Source: Bradyrhizobium betae (GTDB lineage: Bacteria > Pseudomonadota > Alphaproteobacteria > Rhizobiales > Xanthobacteraceae). From it: a stretch of 64,000 bases of DNA. Below are positions 1 to 9,011 of this stretch, in pieces. The stretch lies in assembly GCF_008932115.1 (NCBI RefSeq), contig NZ_CP044543.1:682001-746000 (forward strand). Direction: 5' to 3'. The notes beneath the pieces are model-generated. The model saw only the letters and a program-made list of their open reading frames with translations, was not told where the DNA came from and did not search any database. Within the stretch, counting starts at the first letter, position 1, and each line of letters starts with the position of its first letter. The position numbers were made by a program, and so were the translations under genes.

Positions 1-397
1 GTCCAACGTCCTGGCCAAACGTTACGGCCCTTTCGATCCGCTGATGTTGATGGGGTGGTCGTCGCTGTTCACGGTGCCGCAGGTCATGGTGATGTCGCTG
101 CTGCTCGAACACGGACAGTTGGCGAGCCTTGCCACCGCGGATGAAAATGGTTGGCTCGCCCTCGCCTACACGATTTTCATCGGCGGAATCGTCGGCTTTG
201 GCCTCTGGTTCTGGCTGATCGCCCGCTGCTCGATGGGCCGCGTCGCCCCCTTCGGCCTGCTGCTGCCGGTGTTCGCCCTGATGTCGAGCGTGCTGTTCCT
301 TGGCGAGCGTGTGACCCCGAGATTGATCGCCGGCGGGCTGCTCGCGATCTCCGGCGTTGCCATTACACAAATCCGACCGAGCGCGCGGCCACGCTGA
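1..397 (+). CDS. EamA/DMT-family transporter, C-terminal part
   Basis: Reading frame open from base 2, so the gene begins left of the window; about 131 C-terminal residues are visible. Several hydrophobic helices are seen, including one with the pattern FIGGIVGFGLWFWLIARCS followed by PFGLLLPVFALMSSVLFLGE, which is typical of the last helices of an EamA (drug/metabolite exporter, RhaT-like) repeat. The family exports amino acids or other small metabolites across the inner membrane; the substrate cannot be read from this fragment. The next gene lies on the opposite strand with only 4 bases between the two stop codons. Confidence 0.8.
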   Translation, partial: SNVLAKRYGPFDPLMLMGWSSLFTVPQVMVMSLLLEHGQLASLATADENGWLALAYTIFIGGIVGFGLWFWLIARCSMGRVAPFGLLLPVFALMSSVLFLGERVTPRLIAGGLLAISGVAITQIRPSARPR

Positions 398-401
398 ACG
401 C

Positions 402-758
402 CTACAGTCCCTCTGAGCTGGTGCCCTGCCGCTGATAAGCCACCCTGAGTTCAGCCAACTGATCGCTTGTTGCTCCCTGCTCGGCGTTGGCGCGGCTTGC
501 AGGCAAGTCCATGTAAGCGATCGGCTGCTCGAACTGGCTCGCCGTGAAGTCGTACCTTTCGCCTCCGATCCGATTGTAGAAATGATCGCCGGCCGGCAGG
601 GGCGTCTTCAGCAGCTCGCCGCCGAAGAGGTCGTGGATCAGCAGCGCGGTGACGTTGCATTGCCCGGCCGCGGGGTTGCCCGCCGTCCATTGGCTGGCCG
701 TCGACAGCGACCACGCCTTGCGTAGCGCGCGTTGAATATCATCGGGATCGAAGCGCAT
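402..758 (-). CDS. YunG-like hypothetical protein
   Basis: 118-residue soluble protein starting MRFDPDDIQRALRKAWSLST. The centre (QWTAGNPAAGQCNVTALLIH, then DLFGGELLKT) and the following HFYNRIGGERYDFTASQF resemble the YunG family, whose members share a Q-C-x-V-T-A-L-x-x-x-D-x-F-G-G pattern around a possible nucleophilic cysteine. The biochemical function of the family is unknown to me. Convergent with the EamA gene. The start at 758 is an ATG with no competing upstream start in frame. Family assignment rests on motif recall only. Confidence 0.65.
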   Translation of the reverse strand: MRFDPDDIQRALRKAWSLSTASQWTAGNPAAGQCNVTALLIHDLFGGELLKTPLPAGDHFYNRIGGERYDFTASQFEQPIAYMDLPASRANAEQGATSDQLAELRVAYQRQGTSSEGL

Positions 759-826
759 CGTCAGCTCCCAACGGATCCGCGTCGAGAATCAAATTTCGGA
801 TTATTCGATTTTTGCTTTATGCCATT

Positions 827-1012
827 GTTTTGCCCGACGTGTCAAACGGGTCCGTTGCGCGGCTGAGCGCAACTCCATCCGCGTGTCATTGCGAGCGGTG
901 TAGAAGCGGACGCGCGCCTTCCTGCAAATTTACCCGGTAAGTCAAACTGTTGTCGGCCGCTATCGAGCCATTTTCCCGCACCCCGCGTCTACTGTGCATG
1001 GGGTTGTTTTGC
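827..1012 (-). repeat. dispersed intergenic repeat, copy 1
   Basis: Two conserved ends are visible: GTTTTGCCCGACGTGTCAAA at 827-846 and, near 988-1012, the reverse complement of AACAACCCCATGCACAGTAG. The same two ends occur inverted at 35868-35952, with a shorter spacer, and the second end alone at 16303-16328. The spacer here is about 140 bases against about 40 in the 35.9-kb copy. Such intergenic repeats are common in Bradyrhizobium; function unknown. Confidence 0.7.
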
Positions 1013-1040
1013 GGACTTTGAGTACGCACATGCGCCGCCA

Positions 1041-1075
1041 AAGAAAAAGCCCGGCCTCGCGAACGCGGCCGGGCT
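1041..1075 (-). terminator. rho-independent terminator of TRAP binding-protein gene
   Basis: Nine-base perfect stem AGCCCGGCC / GGCCGGGCT separated by a 10-base loop. On the minus strand it is followed by a T-rich tract. It lies about 30 bases after the stop of the gene ending at 1104, so it fits the end of that transcript. Confidence 0.9.
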
Positions 1076-1103
1076 CATTCATGTTGCGACGTTCATCGAA
1101 GGA

Positions 1104-2225
<1,122 letters not shown>

Positions 2226-2390
2226 CTAACTTCCTCTTTGCTGCCGCTCATTCCGGCGACGCGTTTTTGGGCCGCGTCGAACCGAAGGGGCTTGACTGCC
2301 GTGGGCCTTTAACACGGACCGCACGGTTTCGGAACGCGACATTGGCATGACGGGGCTCTACGAAAGTCGCACGTCCCCGGAAAAGACCGC

Positions 2391-3533
2391 TCAGACTGTG
2401 GCGACAACGCCCTTGAGCTGGTCCCGGACCTGGCCCGCAATGGCGCGGTAGATCGCCGCATGAGGCCCGTCCGGCTCGCTGTCGACCACGGGGCTGCCGG
2501 CATCCGAGCTGGCGCGAATCGCCATGTGCAGCGGGATCTCGCCCAGGAACGGCACACCCAGCTTCTCGGCCTCGTGGCGCGCCCCGCCGTGGCCGAAGAT
2601 GTCGGATTTCGTGCCGCAATGCGGGCACTGGAAATAGCTCATGTTCTCGACGATGCCGAGCACGGGCACGTTGACCTTCCTGAACATCGCAAGCCCCCGC
2701 CGCGCGTCGATCAGGGACAGGTCCTGCGGGGTCGAGACGATCACGGCACCCTTCAGCGGCACGTTCTGCGCCAGCGTGAGCTGGGCATCGCCGGTGCCCG
2801 GCGGCATGTCGACCACGAGCACGTCGAGCTGGCCCCAGGCGACGTCGCGCAGCATCTGCGTCACCGCCGACATCACCATCGGACCGCGCCAGATCATCGC
2901 GGTCTCTTCCTCGACGAGGAAGCCGATCGACATGATGGCGAGGCCGAAGCGCCGGAGCGGAATCATTTTGCGCTCGCCGTCCAGCTCCGGTTTCTCGTGC
3001 AGGCCCGTCAGCCGCGGCACCGAGGGGCCGTAGATGTCGGCATCGAGCAGCCCGACCTTGAGGCCGAGGTCGCGCAGACCCAGCGCCAGATTGAGTGCGG
3101 TGGTCGATTTGCCGACGCCGCCCTTGCCCGAGGCCACCGCGATCACGGCGGCAACGCCCGGAATCTCGGACTGCCGTGCCATCGGCGATTGGGCACCGCC
3201 CTGCGGCGGCGGCTTGTGGGCGTGGACCGGCTGCACACCGGGTGTGCCGCGGCTCGGCGTTGGCGGCGGAGGCGGTGCGGCGCCGGCCTTGCGCTCGGCG
3301 GTCAGCGCCACCATCACGGTGATGACGCCGGGAATGGCGCGCACGGCGGCCTCCGCTTCGGCCCGGACGGATTCCCAGGCCCGCGCCTCGGCGGCATCGA
3401 CGTTGATCGAGAAGAACACCTTGCCGTCGGCCGCGCTGATCGCGCTCAGCACATTGGCATTGGTGAGCGCGACCCCGCGGGGCGACTTGATCCGGGCGAG
3501 GCTGTCGAGAACCTGTTGCTGCGTCACGCTCAA
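2391..3533 (-). CDS. apbC: Mrp/NBP35 family Fe-S cluster carrier ATPase
   Basis: 380 residues. The N-terminal 80 residues form a MIP18/DUF59-type domain. A Pro/Gly-rich linker follows (about 85-115), then a deviant Walker A P-loop GKGGVGKST at about 136-144, the DADIYGPSVPR segment, VDMPPGTGD at about 241-249, and the CPHC pair at 303-306 that holds the bridging [4Fe-4S] cluster in ApbC/Nbp35 homodimers. The known role is delivery of Fe-S clusters to apoproteins in the cytosol. The start is a TTG at 3531-3533 preceded by TTTAGGAGA; the overlapping ATG a few bases upstream is in another frame and gives no homologous protein. Followed by the TRAP gene, but 195 bases separate them. Confidence 0.95.
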   Translation of the reverse strand: MSVTQQQVLDSLARIKSPRGVALTNANVLSAISAADGKVFFSINVDAAEARAWESVRAEAEAAVRAIPGVITVMVALTAERKAGAAPPPPPTPSRGTPGVQPVHAHKPPPQGGAQSPMARQSEIPGVAAVIAVASGKGGVGKSTTALNLALGLRDLGLKVGLLDADIYGPSVPRLTGLHEKPELDGERKMIPLRRFGLAIMSIGFLVEEETAMIWRGPMVMSAVTQMLRDVAWGQLDVLVVDMPPGTGDAQLTLAQNVPLKGAVIVSTPQDLSLIDARRGLAMFRKVNVPVLGIVENMSYFQCPHCGTKSDIFGHGGARHEAEKLGVPFLGEIPLHMAIRASSDAGSPVVDSEPDGPHAAIYRAIAGQVRDQLKGVVATV

Positions 3534-3550
3534 AGCGCATCTCCTAAAGA

Positions 3551-3599
3551 GAGCATGATCCGGAAAAGAGTGAAGCGGTTTTCCGACCAGATCATGCTC
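3551..3599. repeat. palindromic intergenic repeat
   Basis: Perfect outer inverted repeat GAGCATGATC / GATCATGCTC enclosing an inner CGGAAAA / TTTTCCG pair, giving an interrupted cruciform-like stem of 49 bases between apbC and the VOC gene. I recall near-identical palindromes scattered in Bradyrhizobium and Rhodopseudomonas intergenic regions. It may fold in the transcript of either neighbour; no function is assigned. Confidence 0.75.
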
Positions 3600-3641
3600 A
3601 AGACCTTGGGATGCCCCATTAGAGCGGAAACGGCCAAAAGG

Positions 3642-4079
3642 CTACTGCCTGCCGATATCACCAGCCATCTCGACGGGTGCCGCCCCCTGCTCCAGGGCCG
3701 CCTCGTAATTCAGCTCGATCATGACCCCGTTGGGGTCATAGACGAAGATCTGCCAGAGCTCGCCGCCGGGCACCTGGCGGGCGTCGAAGGTCATGCCCTT
3801 GGAGGCCAGCCGCTGCTTCATGCCGTCGAACCCGCGGCTGACGAAGGCGACGTGGTGGACCACGCCCGAATCCGGCTTTTGCGGCTCCGAGGTTGGAGAA
3901 ATATCGACGAGGTGCACCACCGGCTTGCCATCGCTGTACATCCACGCGCCGGGGAAGGCGAAGTTCGGCCGGGCGCCTTTTTCGAGGCCCAGCACGTCCT
4001 CGTAGAAGCGGACCGTCTCGGCCAGATTACGGGTCCGGATGTTGAAATGATCGAGGACGCCGACACTTGTGCCACCCAT
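3642..4079 (-). CDS. VOC/glyoxalase family protein
   Basis: 145 residues with the vicinal-oxygen-chelate fold pattern: LDHFNIRTRNLAETVRFYED at the N-terminus (His metal ligand), VVHLVDISP near the middle, VVHHVAFVSRGFDGM (second half-repeat His) and a final ELWQIFVYDPNGVMIELNYE with the Glu ligand. VOC proteins are metal-dependent lyases, isomerases or dioxygenases; the substrate cannot be told. I chose the ATG at 4079 because it is preceded by AAGGAAAGGGAGTG and begins the conserved region; a start at 4139 would add 20 poorly conserved residues. Confidence 0.88.
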   Translation of the reverse strand: MGGTSVGVLDHFNIRTRNLAETVRFYEDVLGLEKGARPNFAFPGAWMYSDGKPVVHLVDISPTSEPQKPDSGVVHHVAFVSRGFDGMKQRLASKGMTFDARQVPGGELWQIFVYDPNGVMIELNYEAALEQGAAPVEMAGDIGRQ

Positions 4080-4274
4080 GCTTTCACTCCCTTTCCTTGA
4101 AGTCCTTGGCTCCGCCATCCTAGCACAGGGGGCCGCCAAACGAAGCCGTTGCCCTCCGGCCTCAAGGGTTTATGGTGCGCCCGATCCGTCGTTCGGCGGA
4201 ACCTCAGGAACGCCGGCTGGCGCCCCTCGCCCGGCTGCAACCGTAAAACTCAAGCTACGGACAAGGTACCACAC

Positions 4275-5147
4275 ATGGCTAAAGTCGCTTTCCTCGGTCT
4301 CGGCGTGATGGGCTTCCCCATGGCCGGACACCTCGTGAAAAAAGGGGGCCATGAGGTCACCGTCTACAACCGCACCGCGGCCAAGGCGAAGGAATGGGCG
4401 GACAAATTCGGCGGCAAGACGGCGGCGACCCCGAAGGCCGCCGCCGAAGGTCAGGATTTCGTGATGTGCTGCGTCGGCAACGACAATGACCTGCGCTCGG
4501 TCACGATCGGCGCCGACGGCGCATTCGTCGGCATGAAGAAGGGCGCGACCTTCGTCGACCACACCACCGCCTCCGCCGAAGTCGCGCGCGAGCTGGACGC
4601 CGCCGCAACCAAGGCCGGCTTCAAGTTCATCGACGCCCCGGTCTCCGGCGGCCAGGCCGGCGCCGAGAACGGCGTGCTGACCGTGATGTGCGGCGGCGCG
4701 CAGGACGTTTACGCCGGCGCCGAGCCGATCATCACGGGCGCCTATGCGCGGATGTGCAAGCTGCTCGGGCCCGCCGGCTCCGGTCAGCTGACCAAGATGG
4801 TCAACCAGATCTGCATCGCAGGCCTCGTGCAGGGCCTCTCCGAGGGAATCCATTTCGCCAAGAAGAGCGGCCTCGACGTCGCGGCCGTGATCGAAACCAT
4901 CTCCAAGGGCGCGGCGCAGTCGTGGCAGATGGAGAACCGCTACAAGACCATGAACGAGGACAAGTACGATTTCGGCTTCGCGGTCGAATGGATGCGCAAG
5001 GACCTCTCGATCGCGCTCGCCGAAGCCCGCCGCAACGGCGCCAATCTGCCGGTCACCGCACTGGTCGACCAGTTCTACTCCGAGGTCGAGAAGATGGGCG
5101 GCAAGCGCTGGGATACGTCGAGCCTGCTCGCGCGCCTCAATCGCTGA
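4275..5147 (+). CDS. NAD(P)-dependent 3-hydroxyisobutyrate dehydrogenase-like oxidoreductase
   Basis: 290 residues. The N-terminus has the Rossmann dinucleotide motif GLGVMGFPMAGHL at about residues 7-19. The substrate-binding signature DAPVSGGQAGAENGVLTVM follows at about 120, and the catalytic-lysine region GSGQLTKMVNQICIAGLVQG at about 170. These are beta-hydroxyacid dehydrogenase family hallmarks (HIBADH, tartronate semialdehyde reductase, GLYR1-like). I start at 4275 (MAKVAFLG) because the 42 residues upstream in frame have no family similarity. Separated by 22 bases from the NhaD-like gene, so possibly co-transcribed. Exact substrate unknown. Confidence 0.92.
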   Translation: MAKVAFLGLGVMGFPMAGHLVKKGGHEVTVYNRTAAKAKEWADKFGGKTAATPKAAAEGQDFVMCCVGNDNDLRSVTIGADGAFVGMKKGATFVDHTTASAEVARELDAAATKAGFKFIDAPVSGGQAGAENGVLTVMCGGAQDVYAGAEPIITGAYARMCKLLGPAGSGQLTKMVNQICIAGLVQGLSEGIHFAKKSGLDVAAVIETISKGAAQSWQMENRYKTMNEDKYDFGFAVEWMRKDLSIALAEARRNGANLPVTALVDQFYSEVEKMGGKRWDTSSLLARLNR

Positions 5148-5169
5148 CACCTGACGGACTGATCCCGCC

Positions 5170-6447
5170 TTGCTGATCGCACTCGCCGCCATCTTCGTTC
5201 TGGCCTATGCGGCGATTGCCCTCGAGCATCCGATCGGGGTCAACAAGAGCGCGTCCGCGCTGCTCGGCGCGGGCCTGCTCTGGACCATCTACGCCATGGC
5301 AACGGGCGACCATGCACTGGTCGGCCGTCAGCTCGACGAATCCGTCGCCTCCACCGCGCAGATCGTGTTTTTCCTGATCGGTGCGATGACCATCGTCGAG
5401 GTGATCGACGCCCACGACGGCTTTGAGGTCATCACCTCCCGCATCAGCACGACGAGCCAGGTCAAGCTGATGTGGCTGGTCGGATTCGTGGCGTTCTTCC
5501 TCAGCGCGATCCTCGACAATCTCACCACCACGATCGTGATGATCTCGCTGATCCAGCGGCTGATCGCAAGGCGCGAGGACCGCCTGCTGTTCGCCTCCCT
5601 CATCGTGATCGCGGCCAACGCCGGCGGCGCGTGGACCGTGATTGGCGATGTCACCACGACCATGCTGTGGATCGGAGGGCAGATCTCGCCACTCAAGATC
5701 ATGGGTGCGGTGTTCCTGCCCTCGCTGGTCAATCTGCTGGTGCCGCTCGCCTTCATCAGCTTTGCGCTCAAGGGCAAGACCATCGCGGCACCACCGAAGG
5801 ACAACGGCCTGCTCGCCGTCGAGCGGGCCGAGCGCAACCTGATGTTCTATCTCGGGCTCGGCGTGCTGATCGCGGTGCCTGCCTTCAAGACCGTCACCCA
5901 TCTGCCGCCGTTCATGGGCGTCCTGCTCGGGCTCGGGATCGTCTGGCTGGCCGGCGAGATCGTGCATCGCGAAAAGGACGAGCATGTGCGCCGACCGCTG
6001 TCGCTCGCGCATGCCCTGACCCGGATCGACATGGGCTCGATCGTGTTCTTCGTCGGCATTCTGCTCGCGGTCGCCAGCCTCGAACATGCCGGTCTGCTGT
6101 CGATGCTGGCCAAATGGCTGGATACCGCGATCGGCCGCCAGGACATCATCGTCGTCGTCCTCGGCCTGCTCAGCGCCGTCATCGACAACGTGCCGTTGGT
6201 CGCCGCGACCATGGGCATGTACGACCTCGCACATTATCCGACCGACAGCTTCCTCTGGGAGTTCATCGCCTATTGCGCCGGTACCGGCGGGTCGATCCTG
6301 ATCATCGGCTCGGCCGCCGGCGTCGCCGCCATGGGGCTCGAACGGATCGAGTTCCTCTGGTACGCGCGCCGCATCGCCGTCCCCGCGCTCGCGGGCTATC
6401 TGGCGGGGGCGGTCGTCTATGTCGCGCAGCATACCTGGCTGCACTGA
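5170..6447 (+). CDS. NhaD-type Na+/H+ antiporter (ion transporter superfamily)
   Basis: 425 residues with roughly ten hydrophobic helices. The segments AILDNLTTTIVMISLIQRL and VIDNVPLVAATMGMYDLA are the duplicated D-N-[LV]-[TP] hairpin signatures of NhaD/ArsB-type transporters, and GTGGSILIIGSAAGVAAMG is the conserved C-terminal glycine-rich segment. NhaD proteins exchange cytoplasmic Na+ (or Li+) for protons at alkaline pH. The only start giving a full first helix is a TTG at 5170, 22 bases after the preceding stop. Substrate preference is inferred from the family. Confidence 0.88.
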   Translation: MLIALAAIFVLAYAAIALEHPIGVNKSASALLGAGLLWTIYAMATGDHALVGRQLDESVASTAQIVFFLIGAMTIVEVIDAHDGFEVITSRISTTSQVKLMWLVGFVAFFLSAILDNLTTTIVMISLIQRLIARREDRLLFASLIVIAANAGGAWTVIGDVTTTMLWIGGQISPLKIMGAVFLPSLVNLLVPLAFISFALKGKTIAAPPKDNGLLAVERAERNLMFYLGLGVLIAVPAFKTVTHLPPFMGVLLGLGIVWLAGEIVHREKDEHVRRPLSLAHALTRIDMGSIVFFVGILLAVASLEHAGLLSMLAKWLDTAIGRQDIIVVVLGLLSAVIDNVPLVAATMGMYDLAHYPTDSFLWEFIAYCAGTGGSILIIGSAAGVAAMGLERIEFLWYARRIAVPALAGYLAGAVVYVAQHTWLH

Positions 6448-6498
6448 GCGGCACGAGCGCGCCCGGAATTAACGCAGGGTTAACGTAATTCTTTAGCT

Positions 6499-6518
6499 CC
6501 TTAAGTCACCTCTTAAGG
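6499..6518. promoter_or_regulatory. perfect inverted repeat upstream of histidine kinase gene
   Basis: CCTTAAG and CTTAAGG flank a 6-base spacer, 21 bases before the ATG at 6540. AT-rich surroundings include two GTTAACG-like words. It could be an operator, or a weak hairpin at the end of the antiporter transcript; the sequence alone does not decide. Confidence 0.4.
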
Positions 6519-6539
6519 ATTTCTTGCCAGAGATAGACA

Positions 6540-8180
6540 ATGCAGAAGGCCCGCGTCCGACGCGGGCAGGAATCGTGTTGCTTGATGAGTAACCCCGCTG
6601 AAAAGCCTGAAGTCGTGCAGCTTCCGGCCGAGCCAATCAGCGCTCCGTCGGCGAGCAGCCGACGGGCTGCGGCGCAACGGGTCCGCGAGGCGCGCGATAA
6701 GTTAACGTCGACCAGTGGAACCCGGCCGGCCTTCGACGCCGAGATGCTGCGCCAATATGCCCAGACGCGGCTGTCGGCTTCCTATGTCGTGATGCTGCTG
6801 GTGGTCGCCACCGGCGTGCTGTTCGGGCTGTGGATGCAGCCGATCCCGGCCGCGGCCTGGACTGCCGGCATGCTCTGCATCCACGCCGCGATGATCCGCA
6901 GCTGCCACCGCTTCCTGGCCGAGCCCACCTCCCCGACCGCGACGCGTGCGTGGCGGACGCGTTTCGTCGTGCTCGATCTGCTCTATGGCCTGTGCTGGAT
7001 GGCGATCCTGATCCACCCCGTGCTCGATATGGTCACGGAAACGCTGATGATGTTCTTGATGCTGCTGGTGATCGCAGTATCGAGCATGCTCGCCGCCAAT
7101 CTGCCGATCGCAGCCCTTGCCGCCACCGCGCCGGTTGCGGTTGCGATGGCGCTGAGCTTTGCGATGACCGGCTCGCTGGACAACTACATTCTTGCGGCGC
7201 TGGCGCTTGCGGCCGAAGGCTATTTCGTGCTGCTGGCGCACCGCCTGCATTCCTCGACGTTTGCCACGCTGGAGGCGCGCGCCGAGAAGGACGCGCTGAT
7301 CGGCGAGCTCGAACAGGCCAAGGCGATCTCGGACGAAGCGCGCCATCGCGCCGAAGCCGCCAACGTCGCCAAGTCGCGCTTCCTCGCGCAGATGAGCCAC
7401 GAGCTGCGCACGCCGCTGAACGCGATCCTCGGCTTCTCCGAGGTGATGAAGAGCGAGATCTTTGGCGCGCACGCGGTGCCGGTGTACAAGGAATATTCCG
7501 CCGATATCCATAATTCCGGCGTGCATCTGCTCAACCTCATCAACGAAATCCTCGACCTCTCGCGGATCGAGGCCGGCCGCTACGAATTGAACGAGGAAGC
7601 AGTCTCGCTGGTCGGCATCGTCGCCGATTGCCATCATCTGATGAAGCTGCGCGCCTCCAGCCGCGGCATCACCATCCACGAGGTGTTCGAGCAGGCCATG
7701 CCGCGGCTCTGGGCAGATGAGCGCGCGATCCGCCAGGTCGTGCTCAATCTGCTCTCCAACTCGATCAAGTTCACCCCGCAAGGCGGCGAGATCTGGCTCA
7801 AGGCCGGCTGGACCGCCTCGGGCGGACAATATCTCTCGGTGAAGGACACCGGCTCGGGCATTCCCGAGGAGGAAATTCCGGTCGTGCTCGCCTCGTTCGG
7901 CCAGGGCTCGAACTCGATCAAATCGGCCGAACAGGGCGCAGGCCTCGGCCTGCCGATCGCCAAGAACCTGATCGACCTGCATGGCGGCACGTTCACGCTG
8001 AAATCGAAGCTGCGCATCGGTACCGAAGTGATCGTCACCTTCCCGCCAGAACGCGTGATGAGCGCGCTGGCGCCACTGTCGGAGGAGGCACCACCGCTGC
8101 AGCCGGAGGGGTCCCTCGTTCCAGACGAGAGGCGCCGGCCGCGCCACAAGCCGATCATGAGCGCCGGCACGGGCTCTTAA
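6540..8180 (+). CDS. membrane-bound sensor histidine kinase
   Basis: 546 residues. After a charged N-terminus there are about five to six hydrophobic segments between residues 80 and 235, then a short coiled linker. The HisKA box FLAQMSHELRTPLNAILGF places the phosphorylated His at 287. The ATPase domain shows the N box (QVVLNLLSNSIKFTP), G1 (DTGSGIPEEEI) and G2 (GAGLGLPIAKNLIDLHGG). No PAS or receiver domain is seen and no response regulator gene adjoins, so it is an orphan kinase, resembling the PleC/DivJ-like branch of alphaproteobacteria in its H box. An alternative start at 6585 (MSNPAEK) would remove 15 residues; the sequence does not clearly separate the two. Confidence 0.93.
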   Translation: MQKARVRRGQESCCLMSNPAEKPEVVQLPAEPISAPSASSRRAAAQRVREARDKLTSTSGTRPAFDAEMLRQYAQTRLSASYVVMLLVVATGVLFGLWMQPIPAAAWTAGMLCIHAAMIRSCHRFLAEPTSPTATRAWRTRFVVLDLLYGLCWMAILIHPVLDMVTETLMMFLMLLVIAVSSMLAANLPIAALAATAPVAVAMALSFAMTGSLDNYILAALALAAEGYFVLLAHRLHSSTFATLEARAEKDALIGELEQAKAISDEARHRAEAANVAKSRFLAQMSHELRTPLNAILGFSEVMKSEIFGAHAVPVYKEYSADIHNSGVHLLNLINEILDLSRIEAGRYELNEEAVSLVGIVADCHHLMKLRASSRGITIHEVFEQAMPRLWADERAIRQVVLNLLSNSIKFTPQGGEIWLKAGWTASGGQYLSVKDTGSGIPEEEIPVVLASFGQGSNSIKSAEQGAGLGLPIAKNLIDLHGGTFTLKSKLRIGTEVIVTFPPERVMSALAPLSEEAPPLQPEGSLVPDERRRPRHKPIMSAGTGS

Positions 8181-8224
8181 CGAGATGCTTGCAGAAATGC
8201 CCGACGATCCCCCACTATATCCAA

Positions 8225-8428
8225 ATGAGCAAAGAAACGCCGTGCGTCGCCGTCTGCATGATCGATCCCAAGACCAAGCTGTGCTTCGGCTGCGGCCGGA
8301 CCTTGCCGGAGATCGCGCGCTGGCACGCCATGGAGAGTCCGGAACGCCAGTCCGTCATGGCGCTGTTGCCGACACGCATGGCGGACGCCGGACTCGTGCC
8401 GATCGCGGGATCACCGAAACGCGCCTGA
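8225..8428 (+). CDS. DUF1289 small cysteine-rich protein
   Basis: 67 residues beginning MSKETPCVAVCMIDPKTKLC. Four cysteines (7, 11, 20, 23), the last two in a CFGCGRT turn, then EIARWHAMESPERQSVM: this is the DUF1289 pattern, predicted to bind a metal or Fe-S cluster. Function unknown. The start at 8225 is chosen because the 12 upstream in-frame residues are not conserved and the family begins a few residues before the first Cys. It sits 28 bases before the protease gene and is likely co-transcribed with it. Confidence 0.88.
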   Translation: MSKETPCVAVCMIDPKTKLCFGCGRTLPEIARWHAMESPERQSVMALLPTRMADAGLVPIAGSPKRA

Positions 8429-8456
8429 CCAGCCTGCGCGCCTTCGGAGGCGCGCG

Positions 8457-9011
8457 ATGATCCGCTTCCTGCTCGTTCTCATCATGCTCGCCGGCACGGC
8501 AGGTGCGGTCGTCGCCTATGGCGATTCCGATCAGATCGTGCGTGCGAGCAACAAGGTCTCGCACATCTTTCGCGGACAGAGCGCGTCGCCCGCCCCGGCG
8601 GTGCAGATCCCGCGCGGCCAGGGCGGCGAATTCGCGCTCCGCGCCAAGATCAACGGCGTCGCCGCCCCCATGGTGATCGACACCGGCGCCACCTCCGTGG
8701 TGCTGACCTGGGAGACGGCGAAGGCGATCGGACTGCCGCTCGAGATGCTCGAATACGACGTCGATCTCGAAACCGCGGGCGGTCACACCAAGGCGGCTCG
8801 CCTCACGCTTGACCGTCTCTCCGTCGGCCATCTCGTCGAGAAGTCGGTGCCGGCGCTGGTCGTGCAACGCGGACAGATGAAGACCAATCTGCTCGGCATG
8901 AGCTTTCTCGATCGCCTGGAGAGCTGGGGCGTGCGCTCCGACAGGCTGATGCTCACCGGCTATCCGGAACTCCAGAGCAACCATCGCCGCTCACGCACGG
9001 CAGTGGATTAG
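8457..9011 (+). CDS. membrane-anchored retropepsin-like aspartic protease (TIGR02281 type)
   Basis: 184 residues. A single N-terminal hydrophobic segment (IRFLLVLIMLAGTAGAVVAY) anchors it to the inner membrane. The remaining part is a single-lobe aspartic protease: catalytic VIDTGATSVVLT with Asp75, then ETAGGHTKAARLTLDRLSVG (flap region) and LLGMSFLDRLESW, the family's G-M-x-F-L signature. Such proteins act as dimers in the periplasm; substrates are unknown. The stop overlaps that of dusA by four bases, convergently. Confidence 0.92.
   Translation: MIRFLLVLIMLAGTAGAVVAYGDSDQIVRASNKVSHIFRGQSASPAPAVQIPRGQGGEFALRAKINGVAAPMVIDTGATSVVLTWETAKAIGLPLEMLEYDVDLETAGGHTKAARLTLDRLSVGHLVEKSVPALVVQRGQMKTNLLGMSFLDRLESWGVRSDRLMLTGYPELQSNHRRSRTAVD

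Larger units (their letters stand above)
759..1103. other. intergenic region with a dispersed repeat and a terminator
   Basis: 345-base gap. It holds a repeat block (827-1012) that recurs near 35.9 kb and, in part, near 16.3 kb, plus the terminator of the TRAP binding-protein gene. No convincing coding sequence is seen. Confidence 0.7.

Noticed and set aside
2460..4100. 546-codon plus-strand ORF opposite apbC and the VOC gene
   Set aside because: Composition is Arg/His/Asp-rich, as expected for the antisense of GC-rich genes; both minus-strand genes have clear family motifs.
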